From Microbacterium sp. STN6 (GTDB taxonomy: Bacteria; Actinomycetota; Actinomycetes; Actinomycetales; Microbacteriaceae), in NCBI RefSeq assembly GCF_026410545.1, contig NZ_JAPMIT010000002.1, positions 310,001 through 374,000 of the forward strand: a stretch of DNA of 64,000 nucleotides, given 5' to 3'. A model generated the notes under the pieces. It saw only the letters and a list, made by a program, of their open reading frames with translations, had not been told where the DNA came from and ran no database searches. The stretch's first letter is position 1. The number at the start of each line of letters is the position of its first letter. This document shows positions 44,677-56,003 of this stretch, piece by piece. A program made the position numbers and the translations under genes.

Positions 44677-46371
44677 ATGCCCGAGATCGACATCAAACCG
44701 CGCAGCCGTACCGTCACCGATGGAATCGAAGCAACCACGAGCCGTGGAATGCTTCGCGCCGTCGGCATGGGTGATGAAGACTGGGACAAGCCCCAGATCG
44801 GCATTGCGAGCTCGTGGAACGAGATCACGCCGTGCAACCTCTCGCTCGACCGGCTGGCGCAGGCGGCGAAGGAGGGCGTGCACTCGGGTGGCGGCTATCC
44901 GCTGCAGTTCGGCACCATCTCGGTCTCAGACGGCATCTCCATGGGCCACGAGGGCATGCACTTCTCCCTCGTCTCGCGCGAGGTCATCTGCGACTCGGTC
45001 GAGACCGTCATGATGGCCGAGCGCCTGGACGGCTCGGTGCTGCTCGCCGGCTGCGACAAGTCGATCCCCGGCATGCTCATGGCCGCCGCGCGCCTCAACC
45101 TCTCGTCGGTGTTCCTCTACGCGGGCTCAATCGCGCCCGGCTGGGTGAAGCTCTCGGACGGCACCGAGAAGGAGGTCACGATCATCGACTCGTTCGAGGG
45201 CGTGGGCGCCTGCCGCGCCGGCACCATGAGCCCGGAGGACCTCAAGCGCATCGAGTGCGCGATCGCCCCGGGCGAGGGCGCCTGCGGCGGCATGTACACC
45301 GCAAACACCATGGCCTCGGTCGCCGAGGCGCTCGGCCTGTCGATGCCAGGATCCGCGGCCCCGCCCGCCGCCGACCGCCGCCGCGACTACTACGCGCACC
45401 GCAGTGGTGAGGCTGTCGTCAACATGCTGCGGCTCGGCATCACGGCCCGCGACATCCTGACCAAAGACGCGTTCGAGAACGCCATCACGGTCGCGATGGC
45501 CCTCGGCGGCTCCACCAACGTGGTGCTGCACCTGCTCGCCATCGCGCGCGAGGCCGAGGTCGACCTCACGCTCGACGACTTCAACCGCATCGGCGACCGC
45601 GTGCCGCACATCGGCGACTTCAAGCCGTTCGGCAAGTACGTGATGAACGACGTCGACCGGCACGGCGGCATCCCGGTACTCATGAAGGCGCTGCTGGATG
45701 CCGGGCTGCTTCACGGCGACGCGCTCACCGTGACCGGCAAGACCGTGGCGGAGAACCTCGCCGAGCTGAACCCCGCGCCGCTCGACGGCGAGGTTCTGCA
45801 CACGCTCGACAACCCGATCCACCCCACGGGTGGCCTCACGATCCTCAAGGGCAGCTTCGCCCCCGACGGTGCGGTCGTGAAGACCGCCGGCTTCGACCTC
45901 GAGGTCTTCGAGGGCCCCGCCCGCGTCTTCGAGCGCGAGCGCGGCGCCATGGATGCCCTGACCGAGGGCTCCATCAAGGCGGGCGACGTCATCGTGATCC
46001 GCTACGAAGGGCCGAAGGGTGGGCCGGGCATGCGCGAGATGCTGGCGATCACCGCCGCCATCAAGGGCGCTGGGCTCGGCAAGGATGTACTACTATTGAC
46101 AGACGGTCGATTCTCAGGCGGCACAACCGGCCTGTGCATCGGCCACATAGCACCCGAAGCAGTGGACGCTGGTCCGATTGCATTCGTGCGCGATGGTGAT
46201 CTGATACGGGTCGATATCGCTGCTCGTTCCCTCGACCTACTGGTCGACGAGTCCGAGCTGGCAGCCCGCCGTGAAGGCTGGGCACCGCTTCCTCCGCGCT
46301 ATACCCGTGGCGTTCTTGCGAAGTACTCGAAGCTCGTGCATTCCGCTGCGGAAGGCGCGATCACCGGGTAG
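44677..46371 (+). CDS. ilvD: dihydroxy-acid dehydratase
   Basis: Iron-sulfur enzyme of 564 residues, the shared step of valine, leucine and isoleucine synthesis. Cluster-binding Cys regions are visible in GCDKSIPG and [14 protein letters not shown]; the N-terminal [10 protein letters not shown] and the C-terminal [10 protein letters not shown] are family signatures. The protein is full length. Codon use changes abruptly at about 46083: in the last 97 codons about 39 end in A or T, against only a few percent before. ilvB follows 50 bp later. Confidence 0.95.
   Translation: MPEIDIKPRSRTVTDGIEATTSRGMLRAVGMGDEDWDKPQIGIASSWNEITPCNLSLDRLAQAAKEGVHSGGGYPLQFGTISVSDGISMGHEGMHFSLVSREVICDSVETVMMAERLDGSVLLAGCDKSIPGMLMAAARLNLSSVFLYAGSIAPGWVKLSDGTEKEVTIIDSFEGVGACRAGTMSPEDLKRIECAIAPGEGACGGMYTANTMASVAEALGLSMPGSAAPPAADRRRDYYAHRSGEAVVNMLRLGITARDILTKDAFENAITVAMALGGSTNVVLHLLAIAREAEVDLTLDDFNRIGDRVPHIGDFKPFGKYVMNDVDRHGGIPVLMKALLDAGLLHGDALTVTGKTVAENLAELNPAPLDGEVLHTLDNPIHPTGGLTILKGSFAPDGAVVKTAGFDLEVFEGPARVFERERGAMDALTEGSIKAGDVIVIRYEGPKGGPGMREMLAITAAIKGAGLGKDVLLLTDGRFSGGTTGLCIGHIAPEAVDAGPIAFVRDGDLIRVDIAARSLDLLVDESELAARREGWAPLPPRYTRGVLAKYSKLVHSAAEGAITG
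46083..46371 (+). other. 3' end of ilvD with foreign codon usage
   Basis: The region begins AAGGATGTACTACTATTGAC and uses GTA, CTA, ATA, ACA, GCA and GAA codons that are rare in the rest of the window. The protein sequence stays on the family pattern. TTGACA at 46097-46102 could also be part of an internal promoter for ilvBNC, but no matching -10 is clear. Confidence 0.75.
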
Positions 46372-46421
46372 CTCTCGCCCCACCATTCACGTACGACCCC
46401 TTAAGGGATGTGATCTCTTCG

Positions 46422-48221
46422 ATGCCTGCGGAAACTCCGCCTCTGCCCGCCGCCCATCCATCAAAGTCGAGCGAACCTGAGATCCTCACCGGTTCCGGTG
46501 CGATCCTGCGCTCTCTCGAGCACCTCGGTGTCACCGACGTCTTCGGACTTCCCGGCGGCGCCATCATGCCCTTCTACGACGAACTCATGTCGTCGACCGC
46601 CATCCGCCACATCCTCGTTCGGCACGAACAGGGTGCCGGGCACGCGGCTGAGGGCTACGCCTCGTCGACCGGCAGGGTCGGTGTGGCCATTGCCACCTCC
46701 GGCCCCGGCGCCACGAACCTCGTGACGGCCATCGCCGACGCGCACCTCGACTCGGTGCCGCTGCTCGCCATCACGGGCCAGGTGTTCTCGAGCGTCATGG
46801 GAACGGATGCGTTCCAGGAGGTCGACATCGTCGGCATCAGCATGCCGATCACCAAGCACTCGTTCCTCATCACCGACCCGGCCGACGTGCCCGCCACGAT
46901 CGCGGCGGCGTACCACCTCGCCTCCACTGGTCGTCCCGGCCCGGTGCTGGTGGACATTACGAAGGATGCGCAGCAGAACAGTGCGCCGTTCATCTGGCCG
47001 CCCAAGATCGACCTGCCGGGGTACCGCCCCGTCATGAAGGCGCACGGCAAGCAGATCAACGCGGCCGCGCAGCTGCTCGTCGAGGCGAAGCGGCCGGTGC
47101 TGTACGTGGGCGGAGGCGTGATTCGCTCCGGTGCCTCGGCCGAACTGCTCACGCTCGCCGAGACGACGGGTGCGCCCGTCGTGACGACGCTCATGGCACG
47201 CGGCGCCTTCCCCGATTCGCATCCGCAGCACCTCGGCATGCCCGGCATGCACGGCTCGGTTCCGGCCGTGCTCGCGCTGCAGGAGAGCGACCTGCTCATC
47301 GCGCTCGGCGCGCGGTTCGACGATCGTGTCACCGGCAAGGTGAGCGAGTTCGCGCCGAACGCCAAGGTGGTTCACGTCGACATCGATCCCGCAGAGATCT
47401 CCAAGATCCGCGTGGCCGATGTGCCGATCGTCGGCGATGCCAAGGACGTCATCGTCGACCTGACCTCCGCCTACGTCGATACGGCGGCGGGCACCAAGCC
47501 GGATATCGCGGCGTGGTGGGCCAGGCTCGAGTCTCTGCGGCAGCAGTATCCGCTCGGCTTCAGCGAGCCCGAGGACGGGCTGCTCGCACCGCAGTACGTG
47601 ATCAAGCGCATCGGCGAAATCACCGGGCCCGAGGGCATCTTCGCGGCGGGCGTCGGCCAGCACCAGATGTGGGCCGCGCAGTTCATCACCTACGACCGGC
47701 CGAACACCTTCCTGAACTCGGGCGGCGCCGGAACCATGGGCTACGGCGTTCCCGCGGCGATGGGCGCGAAGGTCGCCAACCCCGACCGGCCCGTATGGGC
47801 GATCGACGGTGACGGATGCTTCCAGATGACCAATCAGGAACTGGCGACCTGCACCATCAACGACATTCCGATCAAGGTCGCGATCATCAACAACTCGTCG
47901 CTCGGCATGGTGCGGCAGTGGCAGACGCTGTTCTACAACGGCAGGCACTCCAACACCGATCTGAACACGGGGCACGGCACCCGCATGATCCCCGACTTCG
48001 TGAAGATGGCCGACGCCTACGGTGCGCTCGGCATCCGTGTGACGAAGAAGGAAGAGGTCGACGACGCCATCCGGCTCGCCCTCGAGACGAACGACCGCCC
48101 GGTTGTCATCGACTTCGTCGTGAGCCGTGACGCCATGGTGTGGCCGATGGTGCCGCAGGGCGTCGGCAACTCGTCCGTTCAGTACGCCAGGGAACACGCG
48201 CCCGCCTGGGAGGAGGAGTAG
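46422..48221 (+). CDS. ilvB: acetolactate synthase large subunit
   Basis: Thiamine-diphosphate enzyme of 599 residues that joins two pyruvates, or pyruvate and 2-oxobutyrate. The catalytic Glu lies in [14 protein letters not shown]; the ThDP motif is [15 protein letters not shown]...NN, seen as GDGC and [16 protein letters not shown] 46422 is chosen; GTG 46410 is in frame. The palindrome CCCTTAAGGG lies at 46398-46407 in the leader. The regulatory subunit ilvN follows after 3 bp. Confidence 0.95.
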   Translation: MPAETPPLPAAHPSKSSEPEILTGSGAILRSLEHLGVTDVFGLPGGAIMPFYDELMSSTAIRHILVRHEQGAGHAAEGYASSTGRVGVAIATSGPGATNLVTAIADAHLDSVPLLAITGQVFSSVMGTDAFQEVDIVGISMPITKHSFLITDPADVPATIAAAYHLASTGRPGPVLVDITKDAQQNSAPFIWPPKIDLPGYRPVMKAHGKQINAAAQLLVEAKRPVLYVGGGVIRSGASAELLTLAETTGAPVVTTLMARGAFPDSHPQHLGMPGMHGSVPAVLALQESDLLIALGARFDDRVTGKVSEFAPNAKVVHVDIDPAEISKIRVADVPIVGDAKDVIVDLTSAYVDTAAGTKPDIAAWWARLESLRQQYPLGFSEPEDGLLAPQYVIKRIGEITGPEGIFAAGVGQHQMWAAQFITYDRPNTFLNSGGAGTMGYGVPAAMGAKVANPDRPVWAIDGDGCFQMTNQELATCTINDIPIKVAIINNSSLGMVRQWQTLFYNGRHSNTDLNTGHGTRMIPDFVKMADAYGALGIRVTKKEEVDDAIRLALETNDRPVVIDFVVSRDAMVWPMVPQGVGNSSVQYAREHAPAWEEE

Positions 48222-48224
48222 ACC

Positions 48225-48731
48225 ATGAGCCACGTTCTTTCGCTCCTCGTCGAAGACAAGCCCGGTCTGCTGACCCGGGTCGCCGGCCTGTTCGCCCGCC
48301 GGGGCTTCAACATCGAGTCGCTCGCCGTGGGCTCGAGTGAGGTCGTCGGCCTCTCCCGCATCACCGTGGTCGTCGACGTCGAGGACCAGCCGCTCGAGCA
48401 GGTCACCAAGCAGCTCAACAAGCTCGTCAACGTGATCAAGGTCGTCGAGCTCGACGCCGCGCAGTCGGTGCAGCGCGAGCATCTTCTCATCAAGGTGCGC
48501 GTGGATGCTGCGACCCGGTCGCAGGTGCTCGAGGCCGTCAACCTGTTCCGCGCGCGCGTCGTCGACGTCGCCACCGATGCGGTCGTCATCGAGGTGACGG
48601 GCGACAGCGGCAAGACGCACGCGCTGCTGAAGGTGCTCGAGCCGTACGGCATCCGCGAAATGGCGCAGTCTGGCCTGCTCGCGATCGGGCGCGGCCCGAA
48701 GTCGATCACCGAGCGCGTCTTCAAGAATTGA
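48225..48731 (+). CDS. ilvN: acetolactate synthase small (regulatory) subunit
   Basis: Protein of 168 residues with an N-terminal ACT domain (SHVLSLLVEDKPGLLTRVAGLFARRGFNIES read over residues 2-32) that binds valine for feedback control, and a C-terminal ALS_ss domain (about 85-160, ending GLLAIGRGPKSITERVF). It starts 3 bp after ilvB. The gap to ilvC contains a palindromic element that might reduce readthrough. Confidence 0.95.
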   Translation: MSHVLSLLVEDKPGLLTRVAGLFARRGFNIESLAVGSSEVVGLSRITVVVDVEDQPLEQVTKQLNKLVNVIKVVELDAAQSVQREHLLIKVRVDAATRSQVLEAVNLFRARVVDVATDAVVIEVTGDSGKTHALLKVLEPYGIREMAQSGLLAIGRGPKSITERVFKN

Positions 48732-48739
48732 CTCCCGCC

Positions 48740-48773
48740 GGTCGAGTTTGCCGCGAAGCGGCGTATCGAGACC
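48740..48773. repeat. GGTCGAGT...TATCGAGACC palindromic element between ilvN and ilvC
   Basis: GGTCGAGT, a GCCGC-GAA-GCGGC hairpin core, and TATCGAGACC. It differs from the copies at 28.7 and 39.9 kb in the core but keeps both ends. Unlike those, it lies inside an operon. Confidence 0.85.
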
Positions 48774-48785
48774 TGGCAACCGTAA

Positions 48786-49841
<1,056 letters not shown>

Positions 49842-49869
49842 CCTCGGCGCGTCGCCACCGCCACCACAC

Positions 49870-49926
49870 CGGATCGGGGCGAATCGCGGGTGTTCCGAAA
49901 CGGAACCCGCGATTCGCCCCGATCCG
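49870..49926. terminator. large inverted repeat after ilvC
   Basis: Arms of about 26-28 nt, starting CGGATCGGGGCGAATCGCGG and ending CGATTCGCCCCGATCCG, around AAA with a 2-nt bulge. TTTGTGTGTGG follows, and CCACCACAC before the stem partly pairs with it. It probably ends the ilv transcript. Confidence 0.85.
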
Positions 49927-50060
49927 TTTGTGTGTGGCGCGCATCCGCCGCCGTCGGGCACCTGAGGAAGCGTCATATTCCGTCATACGCGCGTAACACA
50001 CGGGCGGCTCCGGCTCACCTTCGCTAGCCTCGGTACCCTTCGACCCGAGCGGAGCGAGAC

Positions 50061-50729
50061 ATGGTACGAGGGCGACCACGGCGGCAGGCGACCGACGACG
50101 CGATACTGGCGGCGGTCATCGAGCTCGCCGGCGAGGCCGGCTACGGCGGCGTCACCTTCGACGCCGTTGCGGTGCGAGCCGGCGTGAGCAGGCCCACCAT
50201 CTACCGTCGATGGCCGTCGAAGTCGCACATGATCGCCGCCGCCCTGCACGCGGTCGCGCCCCGCGAGCCGGTGGCCGACACCGGCAACGGGCTCGACGAC
50301 CTCATCATGATGGTCTCCCGGCTGCAGATGAGCCTCGTCGATACCGGTCTCATCGGCGCCTTCATTCAGCTCATGGCCGGCACCGCACCCGCCGCGACCC
50401 GGGATCAGGCGCGCGCACAGGCACACGCGCACGCTGGCGACGAGCCCATCAGAAACCAGTACTTCAGCCCGCGCTTCAGCACTTTCGACGAACTGTGCGC
50501 CCGTGCCGTCGCGCGCGGCGAGCTGCCCGCCGGCACCGACCCGACCGTCATGCGCGACCTGGTCCTCGGCCCGCTTGCCTACCGCTGGCTCGTCGAGGGT
50601 GCGCTTGATGCGGCAACCGTCGAGATCCTCGTCGAGAGCGCGTGGCGCGCCCTGACCACGGCGCCACCGACCCCACGAGCGGATGCCGGCGCAGCGCCAC
50701 GCCCGCCCGAGCTCGCCGCCGAGCACTGA
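50061..50729 (+). CDS. TetR-family transcriptional regulator
   Basis: TetR-type repressor of 222 residues. The N-terminal helix-turn-helix is VTFDAVAVRAGVSRPTIYRRWPSKSHMI (about 31-58). The C-terminal ligand domain (TetR_C type) has a YRWLVEGALDA helix near 175-190. The neighbours are ilvC and serA, so the target is unclear; it may regulate itself or a distant gene. A -10-like TAGCCT is at 50025. Confidence 0.87.
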   Translation: MVRGRPRRQATDDAILAAVIELAGEAGYGGVTFDAVAVRAGVSRPTIYRRWPSKSHMIAAALHAVAPREPVADTGNGLDDLIMMVSRLQMSLVDTGLIGAFIQLMAGTAPAATRDQARAQAHAHAGDEPIRNQYFSPRFSTFDELCARAVARGELPAGTDPTVMRDLVLGPLAYRWLVEGALDAATVEILVESAWRALTTAPPTPRADAGAAPRPPELAAEH

Positions 50730-50825
50730 CGGGGCGCTGCGCAGCATCCGCTCGTTCGGTAGTCGGCCGCACCGGCGAGACGAAACGTCCGGCGTCATCT
50801 GGTCGGGCCCGCTCACACGAGCAAG

Positions 50826-50831
50826 TAAACT
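50826..50831 (+). promoter_or_regulatory. -10 element upstream of serA
   Basis: TAAACT about 90 nt before the serA GTG, giving a leader with GAAGGAA near the start. The -35 is weak. Confidence 0.4.
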
Positions 50832-50921
50832 GCGTCACAGACGCGTCCCCAATGCTGTGGCGCACGTACCCCATCCGAAACGCGACGCCCGTGTCGCACC
50901 CCACCGCGAAGGAACCGTTAC

Positions 50922-52511
50922 GTGTCGAAACCGGTCGTGCTGATCGCTGAGCAACTCTCGCCCGCCACCGTCGAGGCTCTGGGCCCCGATTTCGAGATCA
51001 GAGAGGTCGACGGCACGGATCGGCCCGCGCTGCTCTCCGCGATCGCCGACGCCGAGGCCATTCTGGTGCGCTCCGCGACGCAGGTCGACGCCGAGGCCAT
51101 CGCCGCGGCGAGCAACCTGCGCGTCATCGCCCGCGCCGGCGTCGGGCTCGACAACGTCGACATCAAGGCGGCGACGGCGGCCGGCGTCATGGTCGTGAAC
51201 GCCCCCACCTCGAACATCATCTCGGCGGCCGAGCTGACGGTCGGCCACATCCTGAGCCTGGCCCGGCACATTCCGGCCGGCCACGCGTCGCTCTCGGCGG
51301 GGGAGTGGAAGCGATCGAAGTACACCGGCACCGAGCTGTACGAGAAGACGCTCGGGATCATCGGCCTCGGCCGCATCGGCGCGCTCATCACGGCGCGCAT
51401 GCAGGCTTTCGGCATGAACGTGATCGCCTACGACCCCTACGTCACGAGCGCCAGGGCGCAGCAGCTTGGCGTGCAGCTTGTGAGCCTCGACGAGCTGCTT
51501 CGCACCTCGGACTTCATCACGATCCACATGCCGAAGACGCCCGAGACCATCGGCATGATCAGCGACGACCAGTTCGCGCTCATGAAGAAGACCGGGTTCA
51601 TCGTGAACGTCGCGCGTGGCGGCCTCATCGATGAGGATGCGCTGCACCGGGCGCTCACCGCGGGCACCATTGCGGGCGCCGGTCTCGACGTGTTCGTCTC
51701 GGAGCCGCCGAAGGAATCCGCCCTCACGGCGCTGCCGAACGTGGTCGTCACGCCGCACCTCGGTGCGTCGACCGCCGAGGCGCAGGAGAAGGCGGGCGTC
51801 TCGGTTGCGAAGTCGGTGCGGCTGGCGCTCTCGGGCGAACTCGTGCCCGACGCCGTGAACGTGGCGGGCGGCGTCATCGACCCGTACGTGCGGCCCGGCA
51901 TCCCGCTCGTCGAGAAGCTCGGCCAGGTCTTCTCCGGCCTCACCTCGAGCCCGCTCACGAGCGTCGACATCGAGGTGCGCGGCGAACTCGTCGACTACGA
52001 CGTGAGCGTGCTCAAGCTCGCGGCGCTGAAGGGCATCTTCACGAACATCGTGAGCGAGTCGGTCTCGTATGTGAACGCGCCGCTGCTCGCCGAGCAGCGC
52101 GGCATCGAGGTGCGCCTCATCACCGACTCGGTCAGCGAGGAGTACCGCAACCTCATCACTCTGCGGGGCGCCCTGAGCGACGGCACGCAGCTGAGCGTAT
52201 CGGGCACGCTGACCGGCACGAAGCAGATCGAGAAGATCGTCGGCATCAACGGCTACGACGTCGAGGTGCCGATCGCCGAGCACCTGATCGTCATGGTCTA
52301 CGACGACCGCCCCGGCATCGTCGCGGTGTTCGGCCGCGAGTTCGGCGAGGCCGACATCAACATCGCCGGCATGCAGATCGCGCGCACGAACGCGGGCGGC
52401 AAGGCGCTGAGCGTGCTCACGGTCGACTCGCCGGTTCCCGACGAGGTGATCGAGAAGATGCGCAGCACCATCGACGCCGACCTGCTTCGCGAGATCGACA
52501 TCACTGAGTAG
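50922..52511 (+). CDS. serA: D-3-phosphoglycerate dehydrogenase
   Basis: First enzyme of serine synthesis, 529 residues, the long actinobacterial type. The NAD-binding motif is IGLGRIGALI, with catalytic Arg, Glu and His in the regions NVARGGLIDEDAL and TPHLGAST. An intervening domain (about 318-450) and a C-terminal ACT domain (about 455-529, LIVMVYDDRPGIVAVFGREF) follow, the site of serine feedback. GTG start. Confidence 0.95.
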   Translation: MSKPVVLIAEQLSPATVEALGPDFEIREVDGTDRPALLSAIADAEAILVRSATQVDAEAIAAASNLRVIARAGVGLDNVDIKAATAAGVMVVNAPTSNIISAAELTVGHILSLARHIPAGHASLSAGEWKRSKYTGTELYEKTLGIIGLGRIGALITARMQAFGMNVIAYDPYVTSARAQQLGVQLVSLDELLRTSDFITIHMPKTPETIGMISDDQFALMKKTGFIVNVARGGLIDEDALHRALTAGTIAGAGLDVFVSEPPKESALTALPNVVVTPHLGASTAEAQEKAGVSVAKSVRLALSGELVPDAVNVAGGVIDPYVRPGIPLVEKLGQVFSGLTSSPLTSVDIEVRGELVDYDVSVLKLAALKGIFTNIVSESVSYVNAPLLAEQRGIEVRLITDSVSEEYRNLITLRGALSDGTQLSVSGTLTGTKQIEKIVGINGYDVEVPIAEHLIVMVYDDRPGIVAVFGREFGEADINIAGMQIARTNAGGKALSVLTVDSPVPDEVIEKMRSTIDADLLREIDITE

Positions 52512-52519
52512 CGTGCAGC

Positions 52520-52558
52520 GCCGTACGCCGCGCGCCCGTTCAGCGCGTGGCGTACGGG
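52520..52558. terminator. hairpin between convergent serA and DUF6458 genes
   Basis: GCCGTACGCC and GGCGTACGGGC pair around a GC-rich loop, with CGTACGCC repeated nearby. It has no T-run, so termination is inferred from position. Confidence 0.55.
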
Positions 52559-52574
52559 CGCCTGGCGTACGCGT

Positions 52575-52829
52575 CTACACGATCGGCGGGTCGTCGCGAC
52601 GGTCGGTCTCGGCGATGCGCTCGCGCCCGGCCGAGTCGACGTTGCGGTTCGTCACGATGGTCTGGCGCTTGCGCACCATCAACGCGATCCCGATGATGAC
52701 GACGATCAAGCCTGCCGCCATCAAAATCCACCCCACGAGGTGAAGGTCGATCCACGTGGTCGTCACGTTCAGCGCGAACGTGAGGATCGCACCGACGACG
52801 ATCAGGAACACTCCGAAACCGATACTCAT
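52575..52829 (-). CDS. DUF6458-type small membrane protein
   Basis: Protein of 84 residues with two membrane helices (FGVFLIVVGAILTFALNV and LVGWILMAAGLIVVIIGIAL) and a charged cytosolic tail. This pattern is the actinobacterial DUF6458 group. Function is unknown. GGGAGCC precedes ATG 52829. Confidence 0.78.
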   Translation of the reverse strand: MSIGFGVFLIVVGAILTFALNVTTTWIDLHLVGWILMAAGLIVVIIGIALMVRKRQTIVTNRNVDSAGRERIAETDRRDDPPIV

Positions 52830-52965
52830 GGCTCCCTGCTTTCGTTTGGGGTCATCTGCGCACAGGCTACCCGCGTGACGCCGATGCCGCCGAGAACCGG
52901 CGAGAGGCGAGCGCATGACGAGTAATCTTGGCTTGTCACCCGTTCGACTCGTCGCAAGGAGCACC

Positions 52966-54036
52966 ATGTCGCGCACTGTCCGGCTCGCCGTCATTCCGGG
53001 TGATGGAATCGGCCCCGAAGTCGTCGCCGAGGCGGTGAAGGTCCTCGAGGCCGCGACGGCGGCAGAAGACGTCCATTTCGAGCGCACCGAGTTCCGCCTG
53101 GGTGCGTCGCGCTTCCTGGAGACGGGCGATGTTCTGACGGATGCCGACCTCGAATCCATCGCGAGCCACGACGCGATCCTGCTCGGGGCGGTCGGCGGAA
53201 AGCCCGGCGACGAGCGCCTGAAAGACGCCAACATCGAGCGCGGGCTGCTGCTGAAGCTGCGCTTCAGCCTCGACCACTACGTGAACCTGCGGCCCACGCG
53301 CCTGCTCCCGGGCGTACCCAGCCCGCTTGCAGACCCCGGTGCGGTCGACTTCGTGGTGGTTCGTGAGGGCACCGAGGGGCCGTATGTGGGCAACGGAGGT
53401 GCCATCCGCGTCGGTACGCCGCACGAGGTGGCCAACGAGGTCTCGGTCAACACCGCGTTCGGCGTGGAGCGCGTCGTGCGGTTCGCGTTCGAGCAGGCCG
53501 AGCAGCGGCGGGGGAAGCTCACGCTCGTGCACAAGACCAACGTGCTCACGCACGCGGGCGGGCTGTGGAAGCGCACGGTCGACCGGGTCGCTGCCGAGCA
53601 TCCGTCTGTCGCCGTCGACTACCTGCACGTCGACGCGGCGACGATTTTTCTCGTCACCGATCCTGCTAGATTTGACGTCATCGTCACGGATAACCTCTTC
53701 GGCGACATTCTCACCGATCTGGCGGCCGCGATCAGCGGCGGCATCGGCTTGGCGGCCTCGGGCAATATCAACCCGGACGGCACCTTCCCCAGCATGTTCG
53801 AGCCGGTTCACGGCTCCGCCCCGGACATCGCAGGCATGCAGAAGGCCGATCCCACGGCTGCGATACTCTCGGTCGCCCTTCTGTTGGCCCACCTCGGGCT
53901 GACGGATGCGGCGCACCGCGTCAACGCAGCGGTGACCGCCGACCTGGCAGGCCGCACCGGCACCCGCACGACAGGCGAGGTCGGCGACGCGATCGTCGAC
54001 CGGCTGTCGGCTGTGCCGGCCCAGACAACTCATTGA
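52966..54036 (+). CDS. leuB: 3-isopropylmalate dehydrogenase
   Basis: Enzyme of 356 residues in leucine synthesis; it oxidises 3-isopropylmalate with NAD. Signatures are [11 protein letters not shown] at the start, the Arg-rich substrate site [22 protein letters not shown], and the metal site [22 protein letters not shown] precedes ATG 52966. ilvE follows after 19 bp, consistent with one operon for the end of branched-chain amino-acid synthesis. Confidence 0.95.
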   Translation: MSRTVRLAVIPGDGIGPEVVAEAVKVLEAATAAEDVHFERTEFRLGASRFLETGDVLTDADLESIASHDAILLGAVGGKPGDERLKDANIERGLLLKLRFSLDHYVNLRPTRLLPGVPSPLADPGAVDFVVVREGTEGPYVGNGGAIRVGTPHEVANEVSVNTAFGVERVVRFAFEQAEQRRGKLTLVHKTNVLTHAGGLWKRTVDRVAAEHPSVAVDYLHVDAATIFLVTDPARFDVIVTDNLFGDILTDLAAAISGGIGLAASGNINPDGTFPSMFEPVHGSAPDIAGMQKADPTAAILSVALLLAHLGLTDAAHRVNAAVTADLAGRTGTRTTGEVGDAIVDRLSAVPAQTTH

Positions 54037-54055
54037 GAAGCGACAGGAAGATCCC

Positions 54056-55159
54056 ATGACCATGACCGCTACGGAGCCCGCCCTCGAATTCACCGTGAAC
54101 CGCAACCTTGCCTCGCGGGGTGCGGCAGAGCGGGAAGAGATTCTCGCCAACCCCGGCTTCGGCAAGTTCTTCACCGATCACATGGTCGACCTGTGCTGGT
54201 CGGCGCAGGGCGGCTGGCACCGCCCTCGCGTCGAGCCGTACGGGCCGATCGCGCTCGAGCCGAGCGCCGCCGTGCTGCACTATGCGCAGGAGGTGTTCGA
54301 GGGACTGAAGGCGTATCGGCACGAGGATGGCTCCATCTGGACCTTCCGCCCCGAGATGAATGCGCGGCGCATGCAGCGCTCGGCGCGCCGCCTCGCGCTG
54401 CCCGAGCTGCCGGTCGAGTACTTCATCGAGTCGCTCAAGCAGCTCATCGCGGTCGACGGCGACTGGGTGCCCTCGGCGCCGGAGACGAGCCTGTACCTGC
54501 GGCCGTTCATGTTCGCCAAAGAGGCGTTCCTCGGCGTGCGGCCTGCCGAGAAGATCGCGTTCTACGTGATCGCGAGCCCGGCGGGTGCCTACTTCTCCGG
54601 CGGTGTGAAGCCGGTCTCCATCTGGCTCTCCACCGAGTACTCGCGTGCGGGCAAGGGCGGCATGGGTGCGGCGAAGACGGGCGGCAACTACGCCGCGAGC
54701 CTGCTTCCTCAGGCCGAGGCGGCCGAGCACGGCTGCGCTCAGGTGCTGTTCCTCGACTCGGTCGAGGGCAGATACCTCGAGGAGCTCGGCGGCATGAACA
54801 TCGTGCTCGTCTACAAGGACGGCACGCTCGTCACCCCCGAGTCCGAGACGATTCTTGAGGGAATCACCCGTGACTCCATTCTTCAGCTCGCGCGCGACCG
54901 GGGGCACGCTGTCGAGGAGCGACGGGTGTCGATCGACGAGTGGCGTGAGGGGGCGGCATCCGGCGATATCACCGAGGTGTTCGCCTGCGGCACCGCGGCG
55001 GTCGTCACGCCCATCGCCGAGCTGAAGGCGGCCGACTTCACGATCGCGTCGCCGGTGAACACGGGCGAGCTGAGCATGTCGCTGCGCGAGGAGCTGACCG
55101 ACATTCAGTACGGGCGCCGCGAAGACCGGCACGGGTGGCTGAGAAGGCTCGACTCCTGA
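54056..55159 (+). CDS. ilvE: branched-chain amino-acid aminotransferase
   Basis: PLP enzyme of 367 residues, fold type IV, class IV aminotransferase. The PLP-binding Lys is in [14 protein letters not shown]; the [12 protein letters not shown] and STGEL-like (VNTGELSMS) segments are also conserved. ATG 54056 has AGGAAG upstream; the second ATG at 54062 is possible. It carries out the last step to leucine, isoleucine and valine. Confidence 0.95.
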   Translation: MTMTATEPALEFTVNRNLASRGAAEREEILANPGFGKFFTDHMVDLCWSAQGGWHRPRVEPYGPIALEPSAAVLHYAQEVFEGLKAYRHEDGSIWTFRPEMNARRMQRSARRLALPELPVEYFIESLKQLIAVDGDWVPSAPETSLYLRPFMFAKEAFLGVRPAEKIAFYVIASPAGAYFSGGVKPVSIWLSTEYSRAGKGGMGAAKTGGNYAASLLPQAEAAEHGCAQVLFLDSVEGRYLEELGGMNIVLVYKDGTLVTPESETILEGITRDSILQLARDRGHAVEERRVSIDEWREGAASGDITEVFACGTAAVVTPIAELKAADFTIASPVNTGELSMSLREELTDIQYGRREDRHGWLRRLDS

Positions 55160-55167
55160 CGAGTCGC

Positions 55168-55173
55168 TAGGCT
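55168..55173 (+). promoter_or_regulatory. -10 element of the FAH-family gene (leaderless)
   Basis: TAGGCT ends 7 nt before ATG 55181, with no Shine-Dalgarno sequence in between. Confidence 0.5.
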
Positions 55174-55180
55174 TTCACGC

Positions 55181-55954
55181 ATGAAGATCGCGCGTTTCAG
55201 CCGGGCCGGCGCACTCTCGTTCGGCATTCTCGACGAAGAAGAGAACGAGTTCATCGTGCTCTCGGGCGACCCCATGTACGCGGGGCTCGATACGACGGGC
55301 GAGAGGGTGCCGGTAGCGGATGCCGCGCTGCACGCACCCGTCATTCCGCGCTCGAAGGTGGTGGCTGTCGGCAAGAACTACCGCGACCACGCCGCCGAGA
55401 TGGGCGGCGAAGCGCCGGGGGAGCCGCTGCTGTTCCTGAAGCCGAACACGTCGGTGATCGGCCCGGGCGACGCGATTGTGCTGCCGCCGCAGTCGCAGCA
55501 GGTCGAGCATGAGGGCGAGCTCGCGGTGGTCATCGGCTCGATCGCGAAGAACGTGCGGGCCGAAGACGCCGACCAGGTGATCTTCGGGTACACGATCGCG
55601 AACGACGTGACGGCGCGCGACCTGCAGAAGAGCGACGGTCAGTGGGCGAGGGCGAAGGGGTTCGACACGTTCTGCCCGCTCGGCCCGCTCGTTGAGACCG
55701 AGCTCGACCTCGCGACGACCACCATCGAGACCCGCGTGGGCGGCGAGGTGCGCCAGCACGGCCGGCTCGCCGACCTCGTTCACGACATCCCCTCGATCAT
55801 CGAGTACGCGTCGAGCGTGTGGACCCTGCTGCCGGGCGACGTCATTCTCACCGGCACGCCGGCGGGCGTGGGGCCGATCGTCGACGGCGACACCGTCGAG
55901 GTGGAGGTCTCCGGCATCGGCATCCTGAGCAACCCGGTGCGCCGGCGCGCGTAG
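55181..55954 (+). CDS. fumarylacetoacetate hydrolase family protein
   Basis: FAH-superfamily enzyme of 257 residues. The catalytic/metal motifs are VGKNYRDHAAEMG, LFLKPNTSVIGPG, HEGELAVVIG and YTIANDVTARDLQ. Members act on fumarylpyruvate, oxaloacetate or hydroxyhepta-diene acids; the substrate here cannot be assigned. In several Actinobacteria this gene precedes gltX, as it does here (49 bp). Confidence 0.88.
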   Translation: MKIARFSRAGALSFGILDEEENEFIVLSGDPMYAGLDTTGERVPVADAALHAPVIPRSKVVAVGKNYRDHAAEMGGEAPGEPLLFLKPNTSVIGPGDAIVLPPQSQQVEHEGELAVVIGSIAKNVRAEDADQVIFGYTIANDVTARDLQKSDGQWARAKGFDTFCPLGPLVETELDLATTTIETRVGGEVRQHGRLADLVHDIPSIIEYASSVWTLLPGDVILTGTPAGVGPIVDGDTVEVEVSGIGILSNPVRRRA

Positions 55955-55989
55955 CTCACGAGCGCGCCCGGTGCGATCAGCGTGCTCAG

Positions 55990-55995
55990 TAGGAT
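55990..55995 (+). promoter_or_regulatory. -10 element of the gltX promoter
   Basis: TAGGAT ends 8 nt before ATG 56004. TAAGAG lies between and is a poor ribosome binding site. Confidence 0.5.
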
Positions 55996-56003
55996 AAGAG
56001 CAT

